Assembly (NCBI GenBank): GCA_030463445.1
Contig: JAQGFW010034055.1
Span: forward strand, 1 to 24,712
DNA from: Euplotes aediculatus
Taxonomy: Eukaryota; Ciliophora; Spirotrichea; Euplotida; Euplotidae
Direction: 5' to 3'
DNA: 24,712 nucleotides
Positions 8,402 through 16,802 of the stretch are shown one piece after another. The notes under the pieces are model-generated. The model saw only the letters and a program-made list of their open reading frames with translations. It did no database searches and was not told the origin of the DNA. Position 1 is the stretch's first letter. Each line of letters begins with the position of its first letter. Position numbers and translations under genes: made by a program.

Positions 8402-8886
8402 AAATTCATGCTGAACCTGCGTTCCGGGTACATGATTTTTCCGCTCTTGCGTTGCCCGTTGGCATTCAGGTGTATGATATGTATCTGCTGATCAAGCACA
8501 TTATATAAGAGGGAATTTTCCAGTTCAATTTGTTTGACATCAGAGATATTGGAGACCTGTACATAACACCAGGCTGCTTCCCGCTCCTTTTCATAACCAA
8601 TATATTCAATGGCAACCGTTTTGCCGTTGACTTTCAAATGAAAATTATTCTGAATATAATTAAATATCAGTGAGTCGGCCTTTTTGGGATCCTTTGGGTT
8701 GGTGATGTCAACCATCGAATTATAATTGGCAGTCAACCCTTTTTCAAAATCATCAATGAATAATTTGATGCTGACCTCCAGGGTTTTTTCAGATTTGTTG
8801 TGTTGGATCTCCGTAACGCCAACATAAAACGGATGCAACCAACCCAGCCAGGAAACCAGCATCCATTTAAACAAAATTGCTGCCAT
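8398..8886 (-). CDS. DUF6702 family protein
   Basis: The protein has 162 residues. An N-terminal hydrophobic stretch (residues 4-17) reads as a signal peptide or anchor. The next segment, HPFYVGVTEIQHN (18-30), with the alternating strands after it (LEVSIKLFIDDFEKGL) is the hallmark opening of DUF6702, a Bacteroidetes family of unknown biochemical role. Strands near AAWCYVQVSNI and an ending with NANGQRKSGKIMYPERRF fit. In Bacteroidetes the family is usually next to HupE/UreJ and M1 peptidase genes, as here, where it is divergent from hupE across 58 bases. I do not know its function; an envelope partner of the HupE protein or the peptidase is an inference from neighbourhood only. Confidence 0.8.
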   Translation of the reverse strand: MAAILFKWMLVSWLGWLHPFYVGVTEIQHNKSEKTLEVSIKLFIDDFEKGLTANYNSMVDITNPKDPKKADSLIFNYIQNNFHLKVNGKTVAIEYIGYEKEREAAWCYVQVSNISDVKQIELENSLLYNVLDQQIHIIHLNANGQRKSGKIMYPERRFSMNF

Positions 8887-8944
8887 TAAACATTTTTATT
8901 TTTTCAGCACAAAACTCTGTTTTATTTTGGTAGCTTACTAATTT

Positions 8945-9562
8945 ATGCAGGATTTTAACCTTTACTTCGGGCTCGGCGTAGAACATATCCTTACCTGGGA
9001 TGCGCTGGATCACATATTATTTGTTTCTGCACTTTGTTTGCGGTACAGGCTGCACGACTGGAAAAAAGTAGCCATTCTCGTAACAGCATTTACGATTGGG
9101 CATAGCCTTACTTTAATATTAAGTGTTTTTGGATATGTTTCCGTATCCGTTCCCTGGATCGAATTTCTGATTGCGCTCACGATAGCCGGTACTGCTCTCA
9201 TCAACCTGTTTTTCAAGCCGAATGGAAAACGGGAGAAATTGCCCGTAATTTATTTTTTCGCGTTGTTTTTTGGAATGATCCATGGGTTGGCTTATGCCAA
9301 TCTGCTGCTCGATCTGGAAGGCGGTGAGAACCTGACCAGTCATTTACTGGCGTTCAATCTTGGAATTGAAGTAGCGCAATTAGTAGTGGTGGCGGTGGTG
9401 TTGGCGCTATCCTTTATTTTTGTTGAGCGATTGAAAATTCCTCAACTATGGTGGATCCGGTTTTGGTCCTTACTGATTCTGTTATTCGCCCTGAAGATCG
9501 CCTGGGACAGGTTCCCGGAATTACTGAATAAAACACAAACAGCAATAATAATAAAGCAATGA
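8945..9562 (+). CDS. HupE/UreJ family membrane protein
   Basis: Polytopic membrane protein of 205 residues with about six helices. Conserved polar residues sit inside helices in the family pattern: EHILTWDALDHILF (His14, Asp19, Asp22, His23), FTIGHSLTL (His53), IEFLIALTI with a later Asn87, and FFGMIHGLAYANLL (His113). HupE/UreJ proteins are linked to nickel or cobalt uptake in hydrogenase and urease clusters, but neither enzyme is encoded here. The second family branch, common in Bacteroidetes, has no firm role. The stop overlaps the ATG of the M1 peptidase (ATGA, 9559-9562), which implies translational coupling. A function in metal supply to exported enzymes is possible but unproven. Confidence 0.85.
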   Translation: MQDFNLYFGLGVEHILTWDALDHILFVSALCLRYRLHDWKKVAILVTAFTIGHSLTLILSVFGYVSVSVPWIEFLIALTIAGTALINLFFKPNGKREKLPVIYFFALFFGMIHGLAYANLLLDLEGGENLTSHLLAFNLGIEVAQLVVVAVVLALSFIFVERLKIPQLWWIRFWSLLILLFALKIAWDRFPELLNKTQTAIIIKQ

Positions 9563-11922
9563 GAAATCTCCTATTTGCATGCCTGGGTTTATTGTCGGGT
9601 TCGGCAATGGCTCAGAACCTTCAAAACAACCCCGGTTCCAATCACGGGAACAAATTCGAGCAGTTGGGCACCATTCTCCCAACGCCGAATGAATACCGTA
9701 CAGCCAGTGGTGCTCCCGGGCCCAAATACTGGCAACAACGCGCGGATTATGATATTAAATGTGAGTTGGATGAAGAGAAACTGCGGTTGACCGGCAGTGA
9801 AACCATCACCTACTACAATAACTCTCCGGATGTGCTCTCCTATCTCTGGTTTCAACTGGATGAAAACGAACACAGTTCTGATAAAAATGCCAATTACCAG
9901 GATCCCAGTAGTTTGGGTAAGCAGGCCGTAGATATGCAGATTGACCGGATTACACCGGAAAAGAATGACAATGGCGTAAATATTCTGAAATTGACAGATG
10001 CACTGGGTAAGCCCGTTAAGTATACTGTCAATAAAACGATGATGCGGGTAGACCTCGCTACGCCCCTGAAACCCGGACAAAAAATCATTCTCAAAATTGA
10101 CTGGAATTACAAGATCACGGATCGTATGAAAGAAGGCGGGAGAGGTGGTTATGAATTCTTTCCGGAGGATGGCAATCACCTGTTTACCATCACACAATGG
10201 TATCCCCGTTTGTGCGTATACAGTGATTTCCAGGGCTGGCAGAACCATCAGTTTACCGGCAGGGGTGAATTTGCCCTCACGTTTGGCAACTTCAAGGTAC
10301 AGATGACAGTTCCCGCCGACCATATGGTGGGTTCAACCGGAGAGTGTCTGAACTATGCGCAGGTGCTGACACCTACTCAGATGGCCCGCTACCAGAAGGC
10401 ACAGACAGCGAAAGATGTAGTGGAGATTGTAACCCTGGAGGAAGCGAAAAAAGCGGAAAAAACCAAGAGCAAGGCTAAAAAAACCTGGATCTATAAGGCT
10501 GATAATGTTCGGGATTTCGCCTGGACTTCCAGTCGCAAGTTTGTTTGGGATGCAATGCCGGCAAACGTAGAAGGTAAGAAGGTAATGTGTATGAGTTTTT
10601 ATGGTAAAGAAGCGTATGGATTGTATCGCCCCTATTCTACCAAAGCGGTAGCACATACAATCAAGTCATATTCCAAATTTTCAATCCCCTATCCATACCC
10701 GGTTGCACAGAGTATTGAAGCATCTAACGGTATGGAGTACCCGATGATCTGTTTCAACTACGGACGTACAGCTCCTGATGGAACCTACAGTGAGAGTACC
10801 AAATATGGAATGCTGGGGGTAATCATTCATGAAGTTGGACATAATTTCTTTCCGATGATCGTCAACAGTGATGAGCGCCAGTGGAGCTGGATGGATGAGG
10901 GGCTGAATACTTTTGTGGAATACCTGACAGAAGAGTTGTGGGATAATAAATTTCCAAGTCGCCGCGGACCCGCTGTAGGCATTGTGGATTACATGAAACT
11001 TCCCAAGGATCAGTTGGAGCCGATCATGACCAACAGTGAAAACATCATTCAATTTGGACCCAATGCTTACTCGAAGCCTGCAACAGGATTAAACATTCTG
11101 CGTGAAACCATCATGGGCAGAGAGTTGTTTGATTTTGCATTTAAAGAGTATTCCCGTCGCTGGGCATTTAAACATCCGACACCGGCTGATTTGTTCCGCA
11201 CAATGGAAGATGCCAGTGGAGAAGACCTGGACTGGTTCTGGAGAGGCTGGTTCTACAGCACGGATGCGACAGACCAGGCTATTGATACCGTAAAATACCT
11301 GACACCTGAATTCGCAGATCTTCCTGCACAGGGATCCGGAACGCGTAAAATCAAACTTGCCAAGCCACAGGTAAATGAGTTTGAAGACATTTCGAAGATC
11401 CGCAACCGGGAAGACAAGAGCATTGTATTTGAAACCGATCGCGATACCACTCTTCGTGATTTCTACTGGAGATATGCACGTGGGCTGGAGCCTTATGACA
11501 CTACTTCCTACGAAGTTCCCACTAATGTGAATGTTGAAAAAGCAGATGCTGCCATGCAATCGAAATATGCGAACAAACATATTTACGAAGTGGCGTTTGC
11601 CAACAAAGGCGGACTGGTAATGCCGGTGATTGTTGAGTTCACTTTTGAAGATGGTACGAAAGAAGTGGATCGCATTCCTGCACAGATCTGGAGAAAAAAT
11701 GAGAATCGCTTTACCAAAGTGTATGTGAAGGATAAGAAAGTTAAATCCATTCAGCTGGATCCAATGAAAGAAACAGCAGACATCAATGAAAGCAATAATA
11801 GCTGGGGAACAATTGCGGCGCCAAGTAAGTTCCAGCTTTATAAACTCAAGCAGGCTGCGCGCGGACAAAGCACAGGAGTTACTCCAATGCAAAAAGCGAT
11901 GGAGAAGAAGAAAGGGTTTTGA
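9559..11922 (+). CDS. Exported M1 family metallopeptidase
   Basis: Zinc aminopeptidase-like protein of 787 residues. The N-terminal signal peptide ends near AMAQ (residue 19). The substrate-anchoring motif is GMEY (391-394) in place of GAMEN; zinc is held by HEVGH (424-428) and Glu447 in WMDEGLNTF, the exact HEXXH-x18-E spacing; the transition-state Tyr is probably Tyr504 (YSKPATG). The catalytic set is complete. The N-terminal third is the beta-sandwich typical of M1, and the last ~200 residues form a beta-rich extension. No T9SS sorting domain is visible, so it is likely periplasmic or outer-membrane associated. It is translationally coupled to the HupE/UreJ gene by a 4-base overlap and ends at a strong hairpin terminator. 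Confidence 0.92.
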   Translation: MRNLLFACLGLLSGSAMAQNLQNNPGSNHGNKFEQLGTILPTPNEYRTASGAPGPKYWQQRADYDIKCELDEEKLRLTGSETITYYNNSPDVLSYLWFQLDENEHSSDKNANYQDPSSLGKQAVDMQIDRITPEKNDNGVNILKLTDALGKPVKYTVNKTMMRVDLATPLKPGQKIILKIDWNYKITDRMKEGGRGGYEFFPEDGNHLFTITQWYPRLCVYSDFQGWQNHQFTGRGEFALTFGNFKVQMTVPADHMVGSTGECLNYAQVLTPTQMARYQKAQTAKDVVEIVTLEEAKKAEKTKSKAKKTWIYKADNVRDFAWTSSRKFVWDAMPANVEGKKVMCMSFYGKEAYGLYRPYSTKAVAHTIKSYSKFSIPYPYPVAQSIEASNGMEYPMICFNYGRTAPDGTYSESTKYGMLGVIIHEVGHNFFPMIVNSDERQWSWMDEGLNTFVEYLTEELWDNKFPSRRGPAVGIVDYMKLPKDQLEPIMTNSENIIQFGPNAYSKPATGLNILRETIMGRELFDFAFKEYSRRWAFKHPTPADLFRTMEDASGEDLDWFWRGWFYSTDATDQAIDTVKYLTPEFADLPAQGSGTRKIKLAKPQVNEFEDISKIRNREDKSIVFETDRDTTLRDFYWRYARGLEPYDTTSYEVPTNVNVEKADAAMQSKYANKHIYEVAFANKGGLVMPVIVEFTFEDGTKEVDRIPAQIWRKNENRFTKVYVKDKKVKSIQLDPMKETADINESNNSWGTIAAPSKFQLYKLKQAARGQSTGVTPMQKAMEKKKGF

Positions 11923-11936
11923 GATTTAAGATTTAT

Positions 11937-12002
11937 GAATTAAGATTTAAGATTTATATGAGAATGGGAAGTGGGTACCAGGGATCTGGTGCCCACTTTT
12001 TT
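11937..12002 (+). repeat. 66-bp direct repeat, copy 1 (terminator element)
   Basis: Matches 16701-16766 at 62 of 66 positions by eye, in the same orientation; two of the four differences are in the hairpin loop. The left half is built on an AT-rich 7-base period (TTAAGAT twice) and the right half is a hairpin with a T run. In this copy the AT-rich motif extends further left: GATTTAAGATTTAT occurs at 11923 and again at 11944, 21 bases apart. Confidence 0.9.
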
Positions 12003-12004
12003 TT
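11971..12004 (+). terminator. Rho-independent terminator after the M1 peptidase
   Basis: An 11-base stem (GTGGGTACCAG with CTGGTGCCCAC, one T-G wobble) with a four-base loop (GGAT) is followed by eight Ts. It begins 49 bases past the peptidase stop. The hairpin is almost identical to the one after the beta-helix gene. Confidence 0.92.
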
Positions 12005-12073
12005 GAGGGAATTACATAAAATATTGCATGAGGATAGGCGTTAGAGGATAACTTTTACCTTATCCTGGCAAAC

Positions 12074-15000
12074 ATGATCCGTTTTTTTGCAAAATTCACC
12101 CTGGCATATATTCTATTTACCGCCACTTCCTTAATCACTATTGGTCAAACTACTGTTTGGAATAATCAGAATTATGTTATTAAGAAAGATTCAGCTGCTC
12201 TAATCAAACTGGAGGATTCCACCAGGATTGAAATCAACGGAGCCACCAATGCCAGTTCGCTATTGAATTTTCCCCATGACTTCAGGTTTCAATCCGGATT
12301 GGATACATTCCGCAACTTTAGTGTTTCTGCCTATGGATACTTACAATTAGGTGGACTAATTCAAACGAACCAAGCCCAGGAGGGGGCTTTCGTGATTGCC
12401 CCGTTTTATGGATTTTACGGTGAATTTCAGGAGTGTCATTCTTCCATAAAAGGCTCGGCGCCCAACCGTCAGTTTATCGTACAATGGTTTATAGATGGAG
12501 ATGGCTGGGGTGATATGATCAGGGTTCAGGCCATACTGGAAGAAGAATCCGGGAAAGTTGAATTCCGATACAAAACCCAAACTACTACCACCTGGTTTTC
12601 ATCCCGAAAAGTGTTTTGCTCGGCAACCATCAAAGGATACACCAATGTTGCAGGGGTTCATAACGAAACTCATCCAAATGCTCCTGATGTATTTTACACT
12701 GACAAAACTGCCACCCGGGAAAACTCAGTTTTTACAGGAGGTATTCGATTTAGTTTTCAACCAGACCTGACTCCGGTTGATGTGGCTGCGGCAGCTCCAA
12801 CGGACAATCTTTTCCCGGCTACCTATTCCATTCACTGGAATGCGATCAATAAAAACCAACGTATTTTCTGGTTAACCAGAGCCACCGCCTCAGAAAGCAC
12901 TGAGCAGATCAGCATACAGTTAAAAGCGGATACAAGTAATGCAACTCAATCTTTCACATTTCAGGAAAGCGGCAGGCAACCGGATACCACCTATACCTAT
13001 TATGTATACGCCAGTAATGGATTTCGAGTATCCCAACCTGTGAAAATCCAGGTAAAAACGCCTATGCCCATGATCAATGGAATTGTAAAAATTCCAGGAG
13101 ATTATCCGGCAATTGGAGCAATGATTGAAGATGCTCAAATCAAGCATCTTGGGCCTGATGTTGTAGTAGAGCTGCAGCCGGATTATAGTTATTCCAGTGA
13201 AACCAAAGCCGTCAATTTTAATTCTTTTCTTCAAAACAGGTTATTGAAATCAGTGACTATTCGTCCGGCTGGGAATACCGTTATTCAATTGGTAAATACC
13301 AGCTTTGACGGACCAGTTTTGATAATTGACAGCATAAAAAATGTCACTATTGATGGTAGACAAAATGGCAATTCAACCACAATAGGATTACATTTTAAAC
13401 AAACCAGGAATCGCTATCCTGCTCTCGCATTTATTCGTCATGCTGATAACGGATCAATTCAAAATTGCAGTATTGAGGCAAGTGGTACAGATAGAAACAA
13501 TAGGAAAGGTCTTATCTATGGGGGTCCGTCCTTATTTGAGCATGACTCACTTAATGTAGATGGAATCAATGAGTTTAAACTATTAAATAACATTATCGGC
13601 GCAGAAACAGTACTAAGTGAGCGAGGCATAGTTTTAGAAAATGGAGGAAAGGGCCATAATCATAAAATTCGCAACAACATAATCCGGGGATTCAAAACTG
13701 AGTTCATAAAATTTCATCGGGCAGGGGAACGATTTGAAGTTGTAAATAACAGGTTATATCAACCTCGATTTGATATTGACCCTGTATCGAACGGAGCAGT
13801 CATTTCTATAACGTCGAGGGGAGATCATCTTCGAATCGATAGTAATACAATCGGAGGTAATGCCCTGGATATAAGGAGTGGATATTGGGTATCCAGAGAC
13901 CGAAGCAGACTTGCGATAATTTCAGTGACAAATAATTGGACTGAAAAAGCAAAGTCCTCAAGTGTAAGTTTCAATACCATTGAACAGTTTTCCGGCAATG
14001 GATTTGAACCGGTAAAAATATACGGAGGTGAATACCTGATTCAACATAACAGGATCGGGAATCCTTTAAACAAAAATAGTATTCAACAGGATTTATCTTA
14101 TTTACTGGCAATGGATGTGGAAGGAATGAGAAAGGCAGTAATACAAAAAAATATAATTGCCGGTATTCAGGTTTTACAGGAAGGGGGAAGTTTGTACCTT
14201 TTAAATACCAGTGGTATTGATAGCCTAATTATCAGGGAAAATCTAATAGGTAATTCCGAAGACCCTTCATTTAATACTTCAGAAAACGATGCAATAGGGA
14301 TTAATATAAGTGATTGTAAAAACGCTCTGTGCAGCAACAATATCATTCAGGGAATAAGCTCATCAAAAGGCAGTTTAGCCGGTATTAATTTTGATCCACA
14401 ATATCATTATGAAGAAACTCAACTGACTTGTTTAAACAATACCATAAAAAATCTGTCGGGCAAACTGGGCAGTATAGGAATTCGGTCGCATGGAGTTCCC
14501 AAAAAGGGAGTATCAATTACAAACAACATCATACATTCTTTAACAACGGTTGGTACTTCAACAAATTACAGTCCGGGCATAGAGCCTTATAACACCGGTA
14601 TATTTATCCTTGGAGGAGATTTTGGACCATCTCCAGAACATTATCATGCTGAAATTGCTTATAATAAAATCCACTCACTGAATCACCTTATTGATCCTGT
14701 CCCAAATGAATTCCCCATGGCAAACAGACAGATAATGAGTGGTATTATTGTTGAACAAGGATCGGCTACGATTCACAATAACCTAATCCATTTAGGGTAT
14801 GATAAAAACGGTGCTGTAATAGACTCAACTGAAGCCGAAGTAACAGGCATAAAGCTGGTAGCCATGCGGTCAATGAATGTACACTTTAACAGTGTTTATC
14901 TGGGTGGTGGACCAGCTAAAATTTACAGAACGAATCTCTACATTCCAGAGGTAAGCAGGGATGATTATCTCCAAATTAGCGTTTCAAATAATATTTTTCA

Positions 15001-16666
15001 GAATGATACCAAAATGGAATTAAACAGGGTAACAGACCCGACATTTGTTGACATAGCCTATAATCCTGATAACCCATTAAAAAACGTCCATACACACAAC
15101 AATATCTGGTATTCCAAATGGGATCAGCATATACAGGAGAAATTAACAGCAATCCGGGAAAAAGGTATCCCAGAAACCAATACCATTATTGCAGATCCGT
15201 TATTTGTGCAAACAGTAGGGAATTTTGATCAAATCGATCTTCACCTTAAGCCAGGGAGCAGAGCAGACCGATCCGGTGCAGCTGGTACTTACATGCCGTT
15301 ATATGACCTTGACAGCAACTTAAGAAAAGACTATTCTCCGGTTGATATAGGCGCCTATGCATCCGGTTATTGCAGGGATACTGTATCAACTGTTACACTC
15401 ACGAAACAAGCTGGCAAGCCTTATTTCTGCCTTGGAGACACGGTACTTCTTAAAGCATCCGTAGTTGCTGATTCGAAGTATAGCATTGAATGGAAAAAAG
15501 ACCAGGTAATTATTCCTGGTGCTACGGATAGTTCTTTGATAGCGATTGAGCCAGGCAGCTATCAATTTGTAATTAAAACAGCTTGTGGTGAGTATGCAAG
15601 TGATCCAATTGAAATAGTTGTTCAGAAATCTGCAATTAGCCTGAATCTCATCTCAGAAATCGGAATGAAGGATTTTTGTGAAACAACAGTGTTGCCACTC
15701 AAACTAAATATTTCCGGATTAACCGATAATTACCAGATAAAATGGTACAGGAATTCAATTGAACAGACAGGAAGGAACAGACTAACTGAAACTTTTGAAA
15801 GACTATTGCCCCAGGAGCAATTCCGTGTGGAACTCTTACCTGAAAATAGCTGTATAAAAATGATAGCAGATAGTCTTACACTTCTCAATATTGTAGCGAA
15901 ACAGAATCCCGACATACGTATAACAGAACTAGACAGTCTGATCTGTTCTTATGATTCCAGTTCTATTTCCTATAGCGTACAGCATTTTCAACAAGCACTG
16001 GAGCTAGGGTATCAATTAGAAATTCCTGGTTCGGCAACTGTAACACATAAGAAAATGGACTCGTCACTTCTTGTGACTGATTTTGAGCAGGTAGTTAGAC
16101 TTCGGCTCTTTACAATTGCAACAACAGATCCGGATGCCTGTCTGGGAACAGATACAACAGAATGGATTAGCATACGTAAAATGGCACCTGTTGCGGCACC
16201 CAGAATCCATCGTGCGGAAGATATACTTGTCTCATCCAGTTCTTTTGGTAACCAATGGTTTGTGTTGGAGCCTAATAATATCCATGGACTGCTAACCGGA
16301 GACAGTTCCCAGGAATTTAAACCAACAGCAAACGGTAACTACTATGCGCGGGTTACCGAATCTGGTTGTATATCTGAACCATCCAATATTCTATCATTTG
16401 AATTCAATGTATCCAATCAGCGAATACTCCACTACCCTAATCCCGCTGTTCAATTCCTCTGGTTAAACCCATTGGTAGCAGGTGGTACTTCCAGCCTGAG
16501 CTGGTACAATTCATCCGGTAGCCTGGTTGAATGGCAGCAGCTGGTTCTCGAAAAAAATGTAGCGGTAAAAGTTACTATCCCTGCACAACTAAAAGGGCTC
16601 TGTTACTTAAAAGTAAAAGAACAGGATGGCACTGAAACCGTATTAAAAGTTATTGTTCAAAACTAG
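12074..16666 (+). CDS. Secreted beta-helix surface protein with T9SS C-terminal sorting domain
   Basis: Exported protein of 1530 residues. A signal peptide covers residues 1-24 (ending near TIGQ). A beta-sandwich region (40-235) is followed by a fibronectin-type-III-like segment (about 245-330). A long right-handed parallel beta-helix spans about 335-1095, marked by repeated turns such as NNIIRGF, NTIGGN, NNIIQGI, NTIKNL, NNIIHSL, NKIHSL and NNIFQND, and capped by the DPLFV...VDIGAY ending common in such proteins. Ig-like segments follow (about 1097-1440). The last ~80 residues (YPNPA motif, then short strands ending in LKVIVQN) are a type A T9SS sorting domain, so it should be secreted and attached to the cell surface. 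I see no polysaccharide-lyase catalytic residues; adhesion or glycan binding is as likely. It is AT-richer than its neighbours and flanked by matching repeats. Confidence 0.88.
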   Translation: MIRFFAKFTLAYILFTATSLITIGQTTVWNNQNYVIKKDSAALIKLEDSTRIEINGATNASSLLNFPHDFRFQSGLDTFRNFSVSAYGYLQLGGLIQTNQAQEGAFVIAPFYGFYGEFQECHSSIKGSAPNRQFIVQWFIDGDGWGDMIRVQAILEEESGKVEFRYKTQTTTTWFSSRKVFCSATIKGYTNVAGVHNETHPNAPDVFYTDKTATRENSVFTGGIRFSFQPDLTPVDVAAAAPTDNLFPATYSIHWNAINKNQRIFWLTRATASESTEQISIQLKADTSNATQSFTFQESGRQPDTTYTYYVYASNGFRVSQPVKIQVKTPMPMINGIVKIPGDYPAIGAMIEDAQIKHLGPDVVVELQPDYSYSSETKAVNFNSFLQNRLLKSVTIRPAGNTVIQLVNTSFDGPVLIIDSIKNVTIDGRQNGNSTTIGLHFKQTRNRYPALAFIRHADNGSIQNCSIEASGTDRNNRKGLIYGGPSLFEHDSLNVDGINEFKLLNNIIGAETVLSERGIVLENGGKGHNHKIRNNIIRGFKTEFIKFHRAGERFEVVNNRLYQPRFDIDPVSNGAVISITSRGDHLRIDSNTIGGNALDIRSGYWVSRDRSRLAIISVTNNWTEKAKSSSVSFNTIEQFSGNGFEPVKIYGGEYLIQHNRIGNPLNKNSIQQDLSYLLAMDVEGMRKAVIQKNIIAGIQVLQEGGSLYLLNTSGIDSLIIRENLIGNSEDPSFNTSENDAIGINISDCKNALCSNNIIQGISSSKGSLAGINFDPQYHYEETQLTCLNNTIKNLSGKLGSIGIRSHGVPKKGVSITNNIIHSLTTVGTSTNYSPGIEPYNTGIFILGGDFGPSPEHYHAEIAYNKIHSLNHLIDPVPNEFPMANRQIMSGIIVEQGSATIHNNLIHLGYDKNGAVIDSTEAEVTGIKLVAMRSMNVHFNSVYLGGGPAKIYRTNLYIPEVSRDDYLQISVSNNIFQNDTKMELNRVTDPTFVDIAYNPDNPLKNVHTHNNIWYSKWDQHIQEKLTAIREKGIPETNTIIADPLFVQTVGNFDQIDLHLKPGSRADRSGAAGTYMPLYDLDSNLRKDYSPVDIGAYASGYCRDTVSTVTLTKQAGKPYFCLGDTVLLKASVVADSKYSIEWKKDQVIIPGATDSSLIAIEPGSYQFVIKTACGEYASDPIEIVVQKSAISLNLISEIGMKDFCETTVLPLKLNISGLTDNYQIKWYRNSIEQTGRNRLTETFERLLPQEQFRVELLPENSCIKMIADSLTLLNIVAKQNPDIRITELDSLICSYDSSSISYSVQHFQQALELGYQLEIPGSATVTHKKMDSSLLVTDFEQVVRLRLFTIATTDPDACLGTDTTEWISIRKMAPVAAPRIHRAEDILVSSSSFGNQWFVLEPNNIHGLLTGDSSQEFKPTANGNYYARVTESGCISEPSNILSFEFNVSNQRILHYPNPAVQFLWLNPLVAGGTSSLSWYNSSGSLVEWQQLVLEKNVAVKVTIPAQLKGLCYLKVKEQDGTETVLKVIVQN

Positions 16667-16700
16667 GAGGACGATTTGTGAAGTAAGATTTGAGAAGTAA

Positions 16701-16766
16701 GAATTAAGATTTAAGATTTATACGAGAATGAGAAGTGGGTACCAGAGGTCTGGTGCCCACTTTTTT
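16701..16766 (+). repeat. 66-bp direct repeat, copy 2 (terminator element)
   Basis: Second copy of the element at 11937-12002, 4764 bases away in the same orientation, with four mismatches. To its left the AT-rich part diverges (AAGTAAGATTTGAGAAGTAA) but keeps the same short AAGATT words. The pair brackets the beta-helix gene. Confidence 0.9.
16735..16766 (+). terminator. Rho-independent terminator after the beta-helix gene
   Basis: The same 11-base stem as at 11971, with loop AGGT, is followed by six Ts. It starts 69 bases past the stop at 16666. On the minus strand no good T run follows the hairpin, so it is a weak candidate for ending the convergent Arc-type gene. Confidence 0.88.
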
Positions 16767-16802
16767 GTTTGCGCTTATAAAACCAAAGAGAATGGAAAGC
16801 AG

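Noticed and set aside
8887-8944. TATTTTGG as promoter element for the HupE/UreJ gene
   Set aside because: It is one base short of TAnnTTTG and has no clear -33 partner; the 58-base divergent region must hold promoters, but I cannot place them.
9589-10323. Minus-strand open frame of 244 codons inside the M1 peptidase gene
   Set aside because: It is antisense to a well-supported gene, has no recognisable domain, and its Ile/Phe/Cys-rich composition is typical of a shadow frame.
11089-11892. Minus-strand open frame of 267 codons inside the 3' half of the M1 peptidase gene
   Set aside because: Antisense shadow of a conserved coding region with no motif, plausible start context or promoter.
11937-16766. 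Flanking 66-bp repeats as ends of a transposon
   Set aside because: They are direct, not inverted, with no transposase between them and no obvious target-site duplication; each works as a terminator.
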